From Perkinsus chesapeaki (taxonomy: Eukaryota > Perkinsozoa > Perkinsida > Perkinsidae), in NCBI GenBank assembly GCA_013115145.1, contig JAAPAO010000098.1, positions 1 through 61,255 on the forward strand: a DNA stretch of 61,255 nt, given 5' to 3'. A program made the position numbers and the translations under genes. Every line of letters starts with the position of its first letter. Positions within the stretch are counted from its first letter, which is position 1. Of this stretch, positions 44,403 to 55,295 are shown piece by piece. Below the pieces are notes generated by a model. It was not told where the DNA came from. It saw only the letters and a program-made list of their open reading frames with translations, and ran no database searches.

Positions 44403-47400
44403 ATGTTGAATCTTCAAGAAGCCGAGCGAGCGTCTTTAATACGAATGTTGAACCTGTCCGTTGGACCGAATGACACCGGTAAGGAAGTCTTCCGCGATAC
44501 TCGCAAAACTAGTGGCTCCCACTCGTTTGCCAGGCGAGATTATTGAAGATATTTTATGAAACATGTGCATTCGTATGCGCACATTCAACATCCCCGTATT
44601 TCTCTCTTTGTTTTTCTGTCGTTCTCTGGACGCGTGTGTCTCAGGACGAGGAGCCGAGCCGCTGTCGGAGGCCAGTACACAGTGGAAGGTTCTGGTATAT
44701 GACAAAAGCGGGAAGAATATCATTGCACCGCTTCTTAAAATAGGCAAGCGAGAGCCCAGGGAAATGTTAGGTTTTTCATGCCGTTTTAGGAGCTCTTCGT
44801 CACCACGGTGTCACCCTTTATCTCCAGTTGGAAGACAACCGGCAGGCAGTGCCGAATGTGAGCCGACGGGGAGCCTTGCTGGTCTACACGTCTTGAAGGA
44901 AGTTTTGGATGACTGTGTTCCACGCAACATTATCAGTCTTGTGAAATGCTTATAGGGAAATTTTCCGGATCGTCGCTCTAGGAACGCTCTGGGGACTCTG
45001 TAGTCTATAAGTAGCTTCTATCTAGGTCGTGCATTAGTTACTTTACTTTCTTGGGTTTTGGGATTGAATTTCGAAAGTTTCGAGCGAAAATGCCCGTCTC
45101 AGTGGCACTGAGAATTTTCGGCCAACAGTGATACAAGTTGCAATCATCTTTGCCCCAAGGAATTTCCGACGTCGCTGGAAAGACTGTTGTAGGTACCAGT
45201 GGTGTACTTTATGGATCCAACGAGGGAGAACATCGACCGTGTAGCTGTGGATTGCTGCGACAGGAAGCTTTATGATCAGGTAGGCTTCAACGCACCCGGG
45301 TTCAATTCCTGGTTACGGTATTTTAGGTTTATATCAATTTCACTTCGCGAGTCTCGGACGAATTGTTGCAGTACATGGCGAAATGTATGGTCGAGAAGTC
45401 CAAGGGAAAGTAAGCTCGTCATAGGAAGTTTTTCCACTCGAAAATTCCATTACGAGTGTCATGCAGCAGGGAATCTAGGAACCATAGTCGTTTGGTTCGT
45501 TCTATTTAGTCCCACTAACATAAGCCGAGTTGCAAAGGTCGTCGACCGTTACTGCGCATTCATCGCCCTTTCACCCTCAACCTTCTCGCTTAACATGCCG
45601 GGGGTAAGAAGCTAACCTATTTTGTATCTTTAGATTGAACCTTTGTGATACTTTGCAGGTTTATACGCAACTTCATTCTCGCCGTGTAACCGATGCAGCA
45701 ATTGAAGGATGCGTCGATCATATAGTTAACGGTCTACTGAGCATGCTAGTGACAATTAGACAGGCAAGTTAGCCTAGAGGTCAGGTTCCTCATTCTCTAT
45801 CGAAAGGTCGTTGGTTCTAACCCCACCACGGCTATTTACAGATACCAATTATCAGAGCACCACCGGAGTCTCAATCAGGCCCGAGCACCATGGTGGCTGA
45901 GAGGCTTCACGCTCGGCTCATGGAAATGCTGCGAAACGGCAACGCTCAGGTAGCCTTTTTGCGCTCCTTCATCTCGACTTACTCCCCGCCTTCCCAGACA
46001 CAGGAGCTCTTCAGCAATGCCACTGGAGTTGAGAGGCCCCTCCTCATTATATTAGATAGAGATATGGACCTGGCAACTATGCTGCATCACACATGGACCT
46101 ATCAGGTGGGGACTGTTGCTGTCTTTGGTCTCTATCAGGAATGATCAGGCGTTGGCACATGACCTCTTTGACCTCAACCTCAATACTGTTAAGATTCCCG
46201 CTGATGATGATGCCAGTCAGAGCAGCGGAGCGCAAGGAGTAGGATGTCAGCGTGGGTTTGTCGGTTTGATAGTTGCATGCTTCGCTCCGCCCTATTCTAG
46301 TTTTTTGTAGGTCGGTGGAGCGCACAAGACTTATGATCTGGACTCGTCTGATACCTTCTTCGTGGACCATGCTAGCATGCCGTTCCCCGCAGTGGCAAGT
46401 GACGTCAGCACACAGGTAGGAATATCCTAATCGATCGCGTGATCGATATATCACTCTTCTCAGTTGCAAGAGTATAATAAGAAATTGCAGGATATGCGGT
46501 CAAAAGACGGAGGGACTGGGTTAGGCGGAGCGAAGCGTGTCATGTTTTACGGATTTCGCCCTCTCTCAGGAAGCTTTCGTCCGCCATCAATGCCTTGCCT
46601 CAAATGACCGAGATGAAGCGATCGTTGGATGAGCATACAAACATTGCCAGTGCGATGTTGAAGGAGATACAGCAGAGGGAAATAAACAAGTAGACAGATA
46701 ATTATGATCACCCGAGACTTGAGGATTCAGATACTACGAGACGGAGTCTGAGTTCGGGTCGCAGGGCAGAACGGCAGGAATGACGGCACTGATGGAGAGG
46801 CTGAGCCCCGATAGCAAAGGCACACCTACCGGTAAGGAGTGTCCCGAATCTGGCCGCGGACCTATCGATTGGTTTTGTTAGATAAACTGCGAGCGGCTTT
46901 AGTTTTTGTGCTGAGGAAACCAACTTTGACGTCCGATCAGGTCGATGGCATTTGTCACCGTCTTACGGAAGTCGGAGCTGACCCCGCAGCGATACAGTTC
47001 ATTCGGGTAACATTTGTGGAGAACTCACTCTCTCTCCCAGTTGTCCTATTCAGAATCTGCAATCGATGCGTCAGCTGACACTGGATACAACCGTGCTAGG
47101 CGACGGGCAGGGAGATAAGCAACAGAGCGACTATCAGCAGCAGCAGGCTTCGTCAACTGAGTGAGCGTGTGATTCCCGCGGGCATTCACGTTTGTCACTT
47201 TCAGCGTCACCAGCGGCTTCGCCATGTTTGCCAATAAGTTCGCTAGTCAAATGCAACAGCATGGAGAGGGTCTGCTCACAGGTATCTCAATGATTGTTAG
47301 TATTGCTGATTTCTTACGTTGTAGGACTGAAGAATTTGAAGAACCTTTTGCCGATGGGAGAAGATACACTCATAACGAAGATCGTGTCAGAGCTGATGGA

Positions 47401-47791
47401 GCAGAACGAGAGCTCTACCAACAAGCTGACCGAAAGTTACGAATACTTCGATCCACGTGCCAGCACTGTAAGTCATTAAAGTAAGTTTGAATGCATCTTT
47501 TCATCAGCTTGCCGGCGAGTCTCGAAGCCATCGTATTCCTCGTGTTAGAGGATCATTCCACCAAGCCATAGTGTTTATGGTTGGTGGGGGCAACTATGTA
47601 GAGCAACACACTCTTACCGAGTGGGCAAGCTCTAACAAATCACGGGATACTGCTGGCCATACGAAGTAGGCTAATCAACTGTTATGCATCACAGAGTTCG
47701 GTATCGCAGGTCTGTAATGTATGGAGCGACAGACTTCGTGTCACCATCTGCCTTTTGCGGAGAGCTTGAGACCCTGGGAAACGAGAAGTAG
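44403..47791 (+). CDS. SLY1: Sec1/Munc18-family protein Sly1 (SCFD1)
   Basis: Sly1 binds ER-Golgi syntaxin 5/Sed5 SNARE complexes and is needed for ER-Golgi membrane fusion. About 17 exons. Start MLNLQEAERASLIRMLNL at 44403. Then WKVLVYDKSGKNIIAPLLKI, LRHHGVTLYLQLEDN, VVYFMDPTRENIDRVAVDCC, VAKVVDRYCAFIALSPSTFS, TDAAIEGCVDHIVNGLLSML, IPIIRAP, RPLLIILDRDMDLATMLHHT (domain 2 hallmark), ALAHDLFDLNLN, KTYDLDSSDTFFVDHAS, TNIASAMLKEI, DKLRAALVFVLRKPTL, GLKNLKNLLPMGEDTLITKI, YEYFDPRAST, and FHQAIVFMVGGGNYVEQHTL, ending YGATDFVSPSAFCGELETLG before TAG at 47791. Introns are mostly 47-80 nt. Two carry tRNA-like sequence (45280-45326, 45764-45841) and two carry the GCTTCGCTCCGC motif (46239-46310, and reversed in 46520-46569). 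Confidence 0.95.
45280..45326 (+). other. 47-nt Sly1 intron built around a tRNA T-arm
   Basis: The exon ends ..TATGATCAG and the next starts GTTTATATC, so the intron is GTAGGC...TTTTAG, 47 nt. Its middle is CCGGG-TTCAATT-CCTGG, a 5-bp stem with the 7-nt T-loop TTCAATT, exactly tRNA geometry and a GGTTCAATTCC B-box. Little else is left in the intron besides the splice sites. Confidence 0.8.
45764..45841 (+). other. 78-nt Sly1 intron that is almost entirely a tRNA-like sequence; GC-AG borders
   Basis: The borders are GCAAGT...TTACAG; the flanking exons join ATTAGACAG to ATACCAATTATC and keep the Sly1 frame. Positions 45768-45836 (69 nt) look like a degenerate tRNA. The acceptor ends are GTTAGCC and GGCTATT (five Watson-Crick pairs plus a wobble). 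The next two bases are TA, then a D-arm GAGG-TCAGGTT-CCTC. The T-arm region is GTTGG-TTCTAAC-CCCAC (one mismatch) with B-box GGTTCTAACCC. The anticodon arm does not fold well, so it is unlikely to be a working tRNA. Confidence 0.6.
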
Positions 47792-48730
47792 CTCTGTGCT
47801 AGTAGTTTTACCATCGAAAGATGTTGCGTTATTACTACTGATATTATCCACTTGCTTCAATTTCAATAAAGTGGTGTCTTGCGTACATAGTTATATTGTG
47901 GACGTAACCGTACGAGGGTAAGGTTACCTTATTATCACTAACGATGATGAAACTCGGGTAACGCCAAGGCGCCAAGGTCTCAACGTGTATACGTCCAAGT
48001 GGTAAGTGCTACGATCCTGCACAATACTAAAAGTAACACAGTCCAGAGGAGCCTGTTTTATTAACCTACTCTAAACGAGCCTACCTCGGACAAGGACGGA
48101 ATACAATGTAACCGTAGACGCTTCCATAAGAGAGTGCGATAATCACTTGAGATTTATCAATGCAAGCTAGGCCCGGGCCCTGGTCGTAGCGGGTCGACTG
48201 GGGAGGGTAGCTCACCTCCTGTCAACTCGCAACTCCCGTCATATGATTCCTTAGGTCACAGGGAGTCATACCGTGAGATCAGATGTGGCCCAGGACAAAT
48301 GCATTCGATCCACAAACATATGTTGTAGTTCAAAATTTGCGACTCGGCATAAGAAGCATTTTTTCATCCCCGAGCAACACGTTTCTACAAGGCTAGATGA
48401 GTCCTCGGCCACGCCATGCATCTACCTCATAGAAATGCTGTTGATGAACAAAGATTTACATTCTAAAATAGTCGAGACCACACAGAGCTTCTTCTCGGAC
48501 TTTTCAACTCAACTCCGGCGCCTTTGTAGAAAAGGGTGCTCTGAGCACCGCGCTCAACGATTGGCAAGAACATCGGAGCATTCAATGTGTATCTCAAAAG
48601 TTTCGAGTCAAAACTCGTATGGAACCAGAACTAGTAGGGAGTTGAGGCCATGAGGCTGGCTAGCCTTACCAAAGGAATGTTGATAATCAGCCACTGATTG
48701 AATACTGTTCAGCATCCCCCGATGAGAATA
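47792..48730. other. Spacer, one unidentified ORF
   Basis: A 126-codon plus ORF (48273-48653) contains IYLIEMLLMNKDLHSKIVET and FFSDFSTQLRRLCRKG but has no recognised family and may be chance. Nothing else is supported. Confidence 0.3.
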
Positions 48731-48964
48731 TTAGGCCCGCCTTCCCTCACAGTCACACGGCAATTGCTCGACGCAGGAGTTTTTGTAAAAGTACTGATAA
48801 CACCTCTTGGTGACGCAGTTACATCTCGCTGGCTTCACGGAACAAGTAGCCCAAGACGATTTGGTACAGACGAAATTAGCTTCACCTTGCTTATCGTTCC
48901 CTTCAGCCGACCAAATCATAATCGTGATTAAGGTAAAGATGAAATGAAATAATATCATGGGCAT
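48731..48964 (-). CDS. Small secreted 8-Cys peptide, paralogue B
   Basis: A 77-residue single-exon ORF. The signal peptide starts MPMILFHFIFTLITIMIW and the mature part carries eight Cys spaced C-x7-C-x6-C-x-C-x4-C-x8-C-x5-C-x-C, ending CDCEGRRA. The first five and last three Cys intervals match paralogue A (40296-40502), with two extra residues in one loop. It lies on the same strand as A, about 8.4 kb away, with Sly1 between them on the other strand. GGTCACG occurs twice upstream (49018-49024 and 49036-49042, about 54-72 bp before the ATG), one copy inside the palindrome GTCACGTGAC. Confidence 0.78.
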   Translation of the reverse strand: MPMILFHFIFTLITIMIWSAEGNDKQGEANFVCTKSSWATCSVKPARCNCVTKRCYQYFYKNSCVEQLPCDCEGRRA

Positions 48965-51650
48965 TGTCTCAACTGTTGATAGAGGTGAAACTAAACCATC
49001 GAAAGGGTCCAGGAGCGGTCACGTGACGGCGTGACGGTCACGAGCAAATGTTGGACCGAGTTGGACACGGGTCAGGTGAGCAAAGCCGGTCCTGGTTGAT
49101 AATACAAACTAGTGTATAAATCCCAGTGGTGAGGGTCTAGGGAAATACAACTGATACGAGTTTTAAGGATGGGTAGGAATTCCGGAGCAGTTATTGACTG
49201 CCAGTTAAATCTGATCACCCGGAGTCAGGGAAGTCCAGGACTCGCAGACGAATGTGTTCTGCTCGCTCCTACGTCGAGCTACTGAGCAATGTGATAGAGT
49301 CAGACTGGAAGATTCTACAAAGGTAGGATTTAGAAGCTACAGCAGCAGCCATTCTGGGAAAACGTGAATAATCGAACAACCAGCAGAGCCCGGGAGACTC
49401 GAAGGCTCAGTGGATCCTCTAAAGTGTGAAGATCCGCACTGTCTCTCCTGGTGACTTGCCGGGAGAGCGTCAGTGGGAGTTGCAAGGTCAAACAGGGAAA
49501 CTAAAACCGATAAACTGGATTGGGGGCGAAATCCTGCGTGGGTTAATTGAGCCTTTCTGGCCTGCGGGCTGCAGACTACAGCCTACGGACGTGAGAACCT
49601 CCAGCTCGCTATTATCTATATGAGCTCAACGGGAGGGTGCACCGTGGAACACTTTTCCCGTCATTTTGTAATTCTATCATGTAAACTCACCATCTACTAT
49701 TTTCCTGCAGGGATGTCGCAGACGGAGATATCTAGCTGAACATATACTTCAGAATGTTGAGCGTCAAGCTTCGAAGGCTGTGAGTCTGGTCCCCCGACTA
49801 CATACATTGGGGCCCGTGTTCGTTACCATTGTTACAAATAATGTTATGTTGATAAGCCCCAGTATCGACTGGGCCCATCGATTGAGTTGTGTCTCCACTA
49901 ATTTTCTTCTATCTGCTCCATTATGAAGCCCTCAAACCAATCTTGGAATGATGGGTATTGAAGGTCAATAACCCTGATAATCAGGGCCTGATCGGGCGCG
50001 TATGGTACGATGGTACTTTGACCGGCAAGTTGCCGGCGGCAACTGCGCATTGTAATATAAAGATAACGCGTTCTGAATATACTAGTTTCGGCAAGACTGC
50101 TTCTGCAAAGCCGACGAGAGTCGAAGGTATAATTCAGATACCAAAGGGTGCACTCTATTCGGAGCAGCCTGCTTCGGACAGAATCTGCCCTGCTTCAAGC
50201 GGGGCCCACTCATACTCCCATCACTGGTATCTTCCTTACTCGAAGGGCCTTGGTCCTGGTTGCGAATAGAAGAAGAAGATTGTGGCATCAGTAGGCCTCT
50301 ATGAATCAGTCCTGCCTACCAATGAATTTGCACGATTGCAATGCAGAGCAGCAGTGGAATGCATGCTGCATATAGCGCTACGCCCTTGTGAGACATTTTC
50401 TGATTTCTCGCGTAATGCACCTACGAAATTCAAAACACCTCACTACGGCGTAGCGACTATGCAACGGGTCTAAACTACGCAATAGTGTTTTTTTATTCAC
50501 AGTGTGAGTCTCACACAAATGCACGAGGTGCAGTGAAAGTATCGCACAACGCTCGATCCACATCTTTTACTGCGTAGATTGCTGCACTGCTCGCATTGCG
50601 GGCATATTTTCAATTTTATGGCAAAATTTTTCTCCGTTAGGGGTGGCGAATAGTAGCTTTCGTCGGAAGTTTCCCGGTAAAACAGTAGCGAATAGAGTTA
50701 GTGGAGTTACTCCACTTGAGTAGTATGAATTCGCAACCACAGACATCACAAGCTAGTTTGTGTCCCCCCTGAACCCCCCTGTCAACTGAAACTTCAAACC
50801 CAGATCCACCCTAGTGGTTTCAGCTACCAGTAACTAGAGTGGCAATAGGAATAACCAGGTTCAAGAGTCTCTACCATAGTCGTTCAACAATATCACGTTG
50901 TTGATCGGGAGTGTTGGGTGAGGACTATCCACCCGCCCGCTTGCGGCCAGCAGTGCAACGCACTCTCGGTGAAGGCTATGAATGGATAATCACATTATCC
51001 TCCCTCACAGTTCATCTCAGGAGGTAATGTCTCCCCATCAACAACAAAAAAAACAAACACGCGAGACCGTGGTAGAACGAATGTCCCGAGGCGATTCGGG
51101 CCTGCGATGCTACCACAGGGCGACGGTTTCGTGTGAAATCCCGCGCGCCACACTCCCTCGCGACGATGACCGCTCCCTTGAACTTGTTCTCAATTCTTGA
51201 TAACTACCCTCTTGAAAACCCAGTGGTACCCGACTATTTATATCCATATGACATGGCAGAGTGGTGACCGAGCATGCCTCGCCGTAATACAATACATTGT
51301 GTTGTGACTCATTGCCGATGAGACGTCTTCATGGTCGCACAAAGAGGTAACCTGTCTTACAATCTGAGGTTCCAGCAACAGTGTTGCATCATCAGTACCA
51401 AACAAAAGAAGAAACAGACGTAGCCCCGCGACCTACGGACGACATTTATTTACAACTGGTGGAACTACTAAAGGCAGTCTTCAGTAAAACCTTCACTTTG
51501 TAATAGCAAGTTACACAGGCCGGTGAAACTATCTATGTGGTAGACAGTTCCCGGCGCGTCGCTGCACCGCTCCATGTGAGCGATACCGGCGCTGTCATAG
51601 CGCGGGCCTTGTACTATAGTTTATCGAATAGTACTTAGTTAACCCTAATA
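48965..51650. other. Stretch without a recognised gene
   Basis: A possible exon (about 49711-49780, CRRRRYLAEHILQNVERQAS) follows a CTGCAG acceptor, but I could not extend it. Two hairpins, CCCTGATaATCAGGG and GTTGCCggcGGCAAC, lie at 49973-50041 within a longer ORF (49958-50269), which is therefore doubtful. Runs of C near 50765-50780. No RNA gene was seen. Confidence 0.35.
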
Positions 51651-51824
51651 ATGTTCAAAGGCAGCACTCTCATCATTTGTACTATTATCGCACTCATCGC
51701 GTCTGATGGTATCCCAGATGAACCATCTTCTCTGAGGAAGCTAGCTAACCCGTGTTCAGGTTGTAAACAAACTTGCCAGTGTTATCCTAGTCCTCGATCG
51801 ATTCCCTATTGTTGGTGCCCCTGA
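51651..51824 (+). CDS. Small secreted 6-Cys peptide (57 residues)
   Basis: A short single-exon ORF. The signal peptide is MFKGSTLIICTIIALIASDG, then an acidic spacer (IPDEPSSLRKLANP), and a Cys-rich core CSGCKQTCQCYPSPRS with terminal YCWCP-TGA. Spacing is C-x2-C-x3-C-x-C-x9-C-x-C. It shares the general plan (signal peptide, short propeptide-like spacer, C-x-C pairs at the end) with the 8-Cys peptides at 40.3 and 48.7 kb but is not an evident paralogue. The GGTCACG element is not seen upstream. The function is unknown. Confidence 0.65.
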   Translation: MFKGSTLIICTIIALIASDGIPDEPSSLRKLANPCSGCKQTCQCYPSPRSIPYCWCP

Positions 51825-52744
51825 CTGATAGTGGTGACTACAATATATAAAGCAGGTGCTACTCCTCTGCATTCAGAATGATCATTCTGATTCCATCTAT
51901 TAAACCAGTAGCTACCAATACCTCTATTGTTGCTGTTTTTCAGACCAGCTAGCATAGTGTCGACTGTTTAAAACCCACATGAGAGGCGGTGCTCTTCTAA
52001 ATTAGAAGTTATAATGCTTGGCTGAGCCAGCTGGCTCGCAGTGGGCTTTTAGTTCGAATCTCATTGTTGCGTTGTCCTTTCGGTTGACTAACATACACGA
52101 CGAATAGAGCAATACCCGTTCTCCTGACTTTAGAATCTGGTGCCAGCATGGCTCAGAACTCACATTAGCTCTTATCCTGTGGCGGTTAACAAGCCCAGAG
52201 AGAGCTAACAATACTCATCATTCGTTTGTCGAATTCCTCCGAGACTTGAGGTTAGTCTCATCTCGAGAAATCTCATTAATGTACTTAATAGTGTCTCCAT
52301 CCTTCCATTGACATTCCTGCCATTCGCCTGCGGAAGGAATCGGCTACTTCCGTACCATGGCCCGATCGGAGAAAGAGGTTTGGAAGTCAAACTTGCAAAG
52401 GCCGTCGTAGGCGCTACTTTGGTGATAAGCTAGTCGACGGTCAGCTCGCAGGTCGGTGAGTGCGCTAATGCTAATGCGCATCCATCCATCTTCTCGAGGA
52501 ACCGTCGGAGCTTTGCGGTGAGTAGTACTGCGCTTGAAGGGAGACGTTGGAGCCGCGAACCGTAACAGTATTTCCTTTAATATCTCGAATTGACTCGAGC
52601 GCAACACACTGATCGCATACTGAATACGGTGGTGATGATGATGAAGTAGCGCAGCCATACAAACACACTTCAGGAGTGTGGCAATCAAAAAATACAGAGG
52701 GCCGAGCACCCTTCCACGGTCGACCCCAGCTTCACGCCAAGAGA
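51825..52744. other. Spacer, no gene recognised
   Basis: A T-arm-like TAGTTCGAATCTCA occurs at about 52051. A 134-codon minus ORF (52344-52748) includes a His run from a GTGATGATGATGAAG tract and is probably downstream sequence of the neighbouring gene. Confidence 0.35.
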
Positions 52745-55039
52745 TCATCGTCGTTGAAGCCCTCCAAAGCCGGGTTTAGATTGCTGATAAGGCCGCAATC
52801 CCACACCATTTTGCGGAGGAGTATTAGGCTGCTGATGCTGCTGCCAGCGAGCCTGCTGCTGCTGAGGAGCTGAGTAAACCTGCTGTGCTGGTCGAGCACC
52901 CCATCCTTGTTGTTGGGTATTTCTAGGGCCTCCAATACTAGTAGGATAAGGGGAGTTATGCTGTGGTGCAGGGAAACTGCCACCGCTGCTGCTGCTTGTA
53001 TACGGTGATTGCTGTTGCTGAGGCTGCTGCTGCTGTTCAACATAGTTCCACGAACTGCTGCTCTTTGCCCAACTTCCTCGCGAATTCGCAGCACTCGAGT
53101 ATCCGCTGCTCTGAGCTGATCGACCGCCGTATGCCGGTGCACTGCTGCCACCAGGTTGCGGCTGCGAAGGTTGTCCTTGGACGTTCCCAACCTGTCCCGC
53201 GCTATACTGCTTATCCGCAGCAGGCCGTGGCGCACCAGGGAAGGGACTCGAAGGTTCGGAATTGAGGATGCTGTCAAAGTCCAAAGCTTCCCCATTTGCA
53301 TTTCCGCCGAAGATCGCCGCTGTGCTGATCTCATCATCCTCGAATAGAGTTGCCACTCCGGTGGCCCGTCGAGTGAAACTCGTATCGCCGGCATCAGCGG
53401 TGCCCTTGTTTTGCTTCGCTCCGCTTTTGATTGAATCTGACCGGCCTTCTTTACCACCTGCTGTCACCGGTGAGAAGCTCACGGACGATCCCTGAAAGAA
53501 CGGAGCCTGGCACAAGTGCGGGATGACCGAGCTTCAAGTAGAGCTCAGAAGTGAATCCATATGATTCGAAATAGTACATTTCGAAAACACACAAATGCAT
53601 TTTATCAACGACGAATAGCATATCCTACCTGAGCGTTCTTGGGATGAGAGCTATCTGCATCAGGAGTGCTGATGGCAAAAACCGCGGCATTCCCCGTATT
53701 CGAAATACCGTGTCCCGTCACCGGTGATGCTGCAGCGTCACCCTGATCAACGTTCAACTGTCGGCCGACGACGGAAAACTGTGACCTACCCAAAAATCAT
53801 CGGGAGGGGTTTGGCGCCCCGCAACGTCTGGCTTCTGCCCTGCAATCGGTGACGCTTCGGCTGACTTCGACGCCTAAAAGATTCAATCACTTTCAATTAA
53901 AACGAATGAGTTCTGTTAGCCTTTATTCTCGAAGATCAACTTACGAGGTCGGACCGACTCATAGACCAGCTAGCGAGGAAAATTGGTACCCAAAGCCGGA
54001 CGCGATGAAGGGTGATATACCGCTAAGTGAGACTCGAATCAAAGCGAAGCAGCTTGAGTCCAGAAGGAACCTCTCCTTGTATTTCCCCTCTCACTCGGAA
54101 CTTAGTTCCTTTCGAGCTTTACTTTTAAAGCTTTTTTCAAAGTTCACAAGAAAATCAAGTGTGACACTTAAGTTTCCCTCAGGAACACATTTAGCTGCTG
54201 AATGTGTTCCGCCGTTTCCGTGAGGATGAACGAGTCTCCGCCCAGCGGTGAGTTAACAAAACTATCAGCGATTTGGTCGGCAAGATTCATTTGCTATACC
54301 TTTCAAAAATCTATTTCCCGAAAACGACTTCCTTATTAGCTAAATTGATGGCCTTAAGCGGGAGACAGATTTCTGGAAGGTATTATACCATCATCAACGC
54401 ACTATTTACCACACAAACCACTCCCAAGCCTACAGAGATTCCGACCCACTAACAAACCTACGGCAGCTAGCTTGGCTTCGCTTGAATGCTTTTTCAAAGT
54501 ATCCTCGTTCGACACCTCTGCTGTTCTAACGTCATCTGTGATGCCTTCATCGGCGACTTCGCAACTGTCACTAGAGAAATTGGACGGCTTGCGAGGAGCT
54601 GCGAGCAAGGAAGAAGTCTGAAAACCAAGCAACGAGTCCAAAATCGAGATTCCTGAGCTCGCCACCTCCAGTGACTCGGATGCCACGGTGGGAGCCGGTG
54701 CAGGCAGCGACGCTTCTGGCGGCTCGGGGGTACGAACTGTGACAGTAGAGGAAGGTGGAAGAGGCGGTCGGTCTGAAAGGACCATAAGTTGCTCATAGCG
54801 CAGCTTTGGGATATTTCTTAATGGACACACGACCAGGAAATCAACGGCATCCATTACCGATATCCGCTCCAGCATAGCGTCTGTAAGTCTACAGCGTTCC
54901 TAGTCGAGGAACTTTTGGGGAATTTGAAAATCGCAGGTGGTACGAGAATGAGCCGCTGGAAGCCACGGACCCCTCTCCCGTCCCCCTTTCTTTGTGAACT
55001 AGAGCAAGCACGGACAGTTCGATTTACATCTCGCACCAT
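52745..55039 (-). CDS. Gln/Ser/Gly-rich low-complexity protein, possible trafficking adaptor
   Basis: I cannot assign a family. In 5' to 3' order: a possible first exon starting at 55039, then MLERISVMDAVDFLVVCPLR and NIPKLRYEQLMVLSDRPPLP (from 54880), a Pro/Ser-rich linker with SSGISILDSLLGFQ, then NLADQIADSFVNSPLGGDSF and ILTETAEHIQQLNVFLRE. Later exons read SAEASPIAGQKPDVAGRQTP followed by PDDFW, GHGISNTGNAAVFAIS, and a long last exon with EALDFDSILNSEPSSPF. It ends in about 110 residues rich in Gln, Ser, Gly and Pro (QQQQPQQQQSP, PAQQVYSAPQQQQ), finishing GFGGLQRR. Short DDFW/DFDSIL-type motifs in disordered regions recall clathrin-adaptor accessory proteins, but this is only an analogy. 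The 12-mer GCTTCGCTCCGC lies at 53413-53424 within the apparent last exon. Confidence 0.55.
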
Positions 55040-55295
55040 AGCAATTCGGGTCCCCTACGATCTTGCTCGGCCGACAACCAATCCGGACTTCAGTGAAAAT
55101 ATGAAGTAATATTAGTAATTAATAGTAGTAGTATAAAGTGATATAATTTATAATATAAATATAAAATATGGTTGTCCGCTCAATTTTCGTTGATGACCAA
55201 GATTGATGCAAGCAGCGTGGCGGAGGTTCATTCTCACCAATCGAAAAATGCCGATAAACCAGCCGATCAGCGTCCCGTTCCCGCAGTCGCGTTAT

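Noticed and set aside
49958-50269. 103-codon plus ORF
   Set aside because: It starts with two perfect hairpins (CCCTGATaATCAGGG, GTTGCCggcGGCAAC) and has no family features; probably non-coding.
53413-53424. Hidden intron around the 12-mer in the Gln-rich gene
   Set aside because: A GTAAAG...CAAAACAAG intron of 50 nt can be drawn, but removing it shifts the frame to a quick stop; the continuous reading is preferred.
52732-53457. 241-codon minus ORF overlapping the Gln-rich last exon
   Set aside because: It is the alternative frame of the same low-complexity region; the other frame gives the Gln/Ser/Gly composition and the FDSIL and GFGGLQRR ends.
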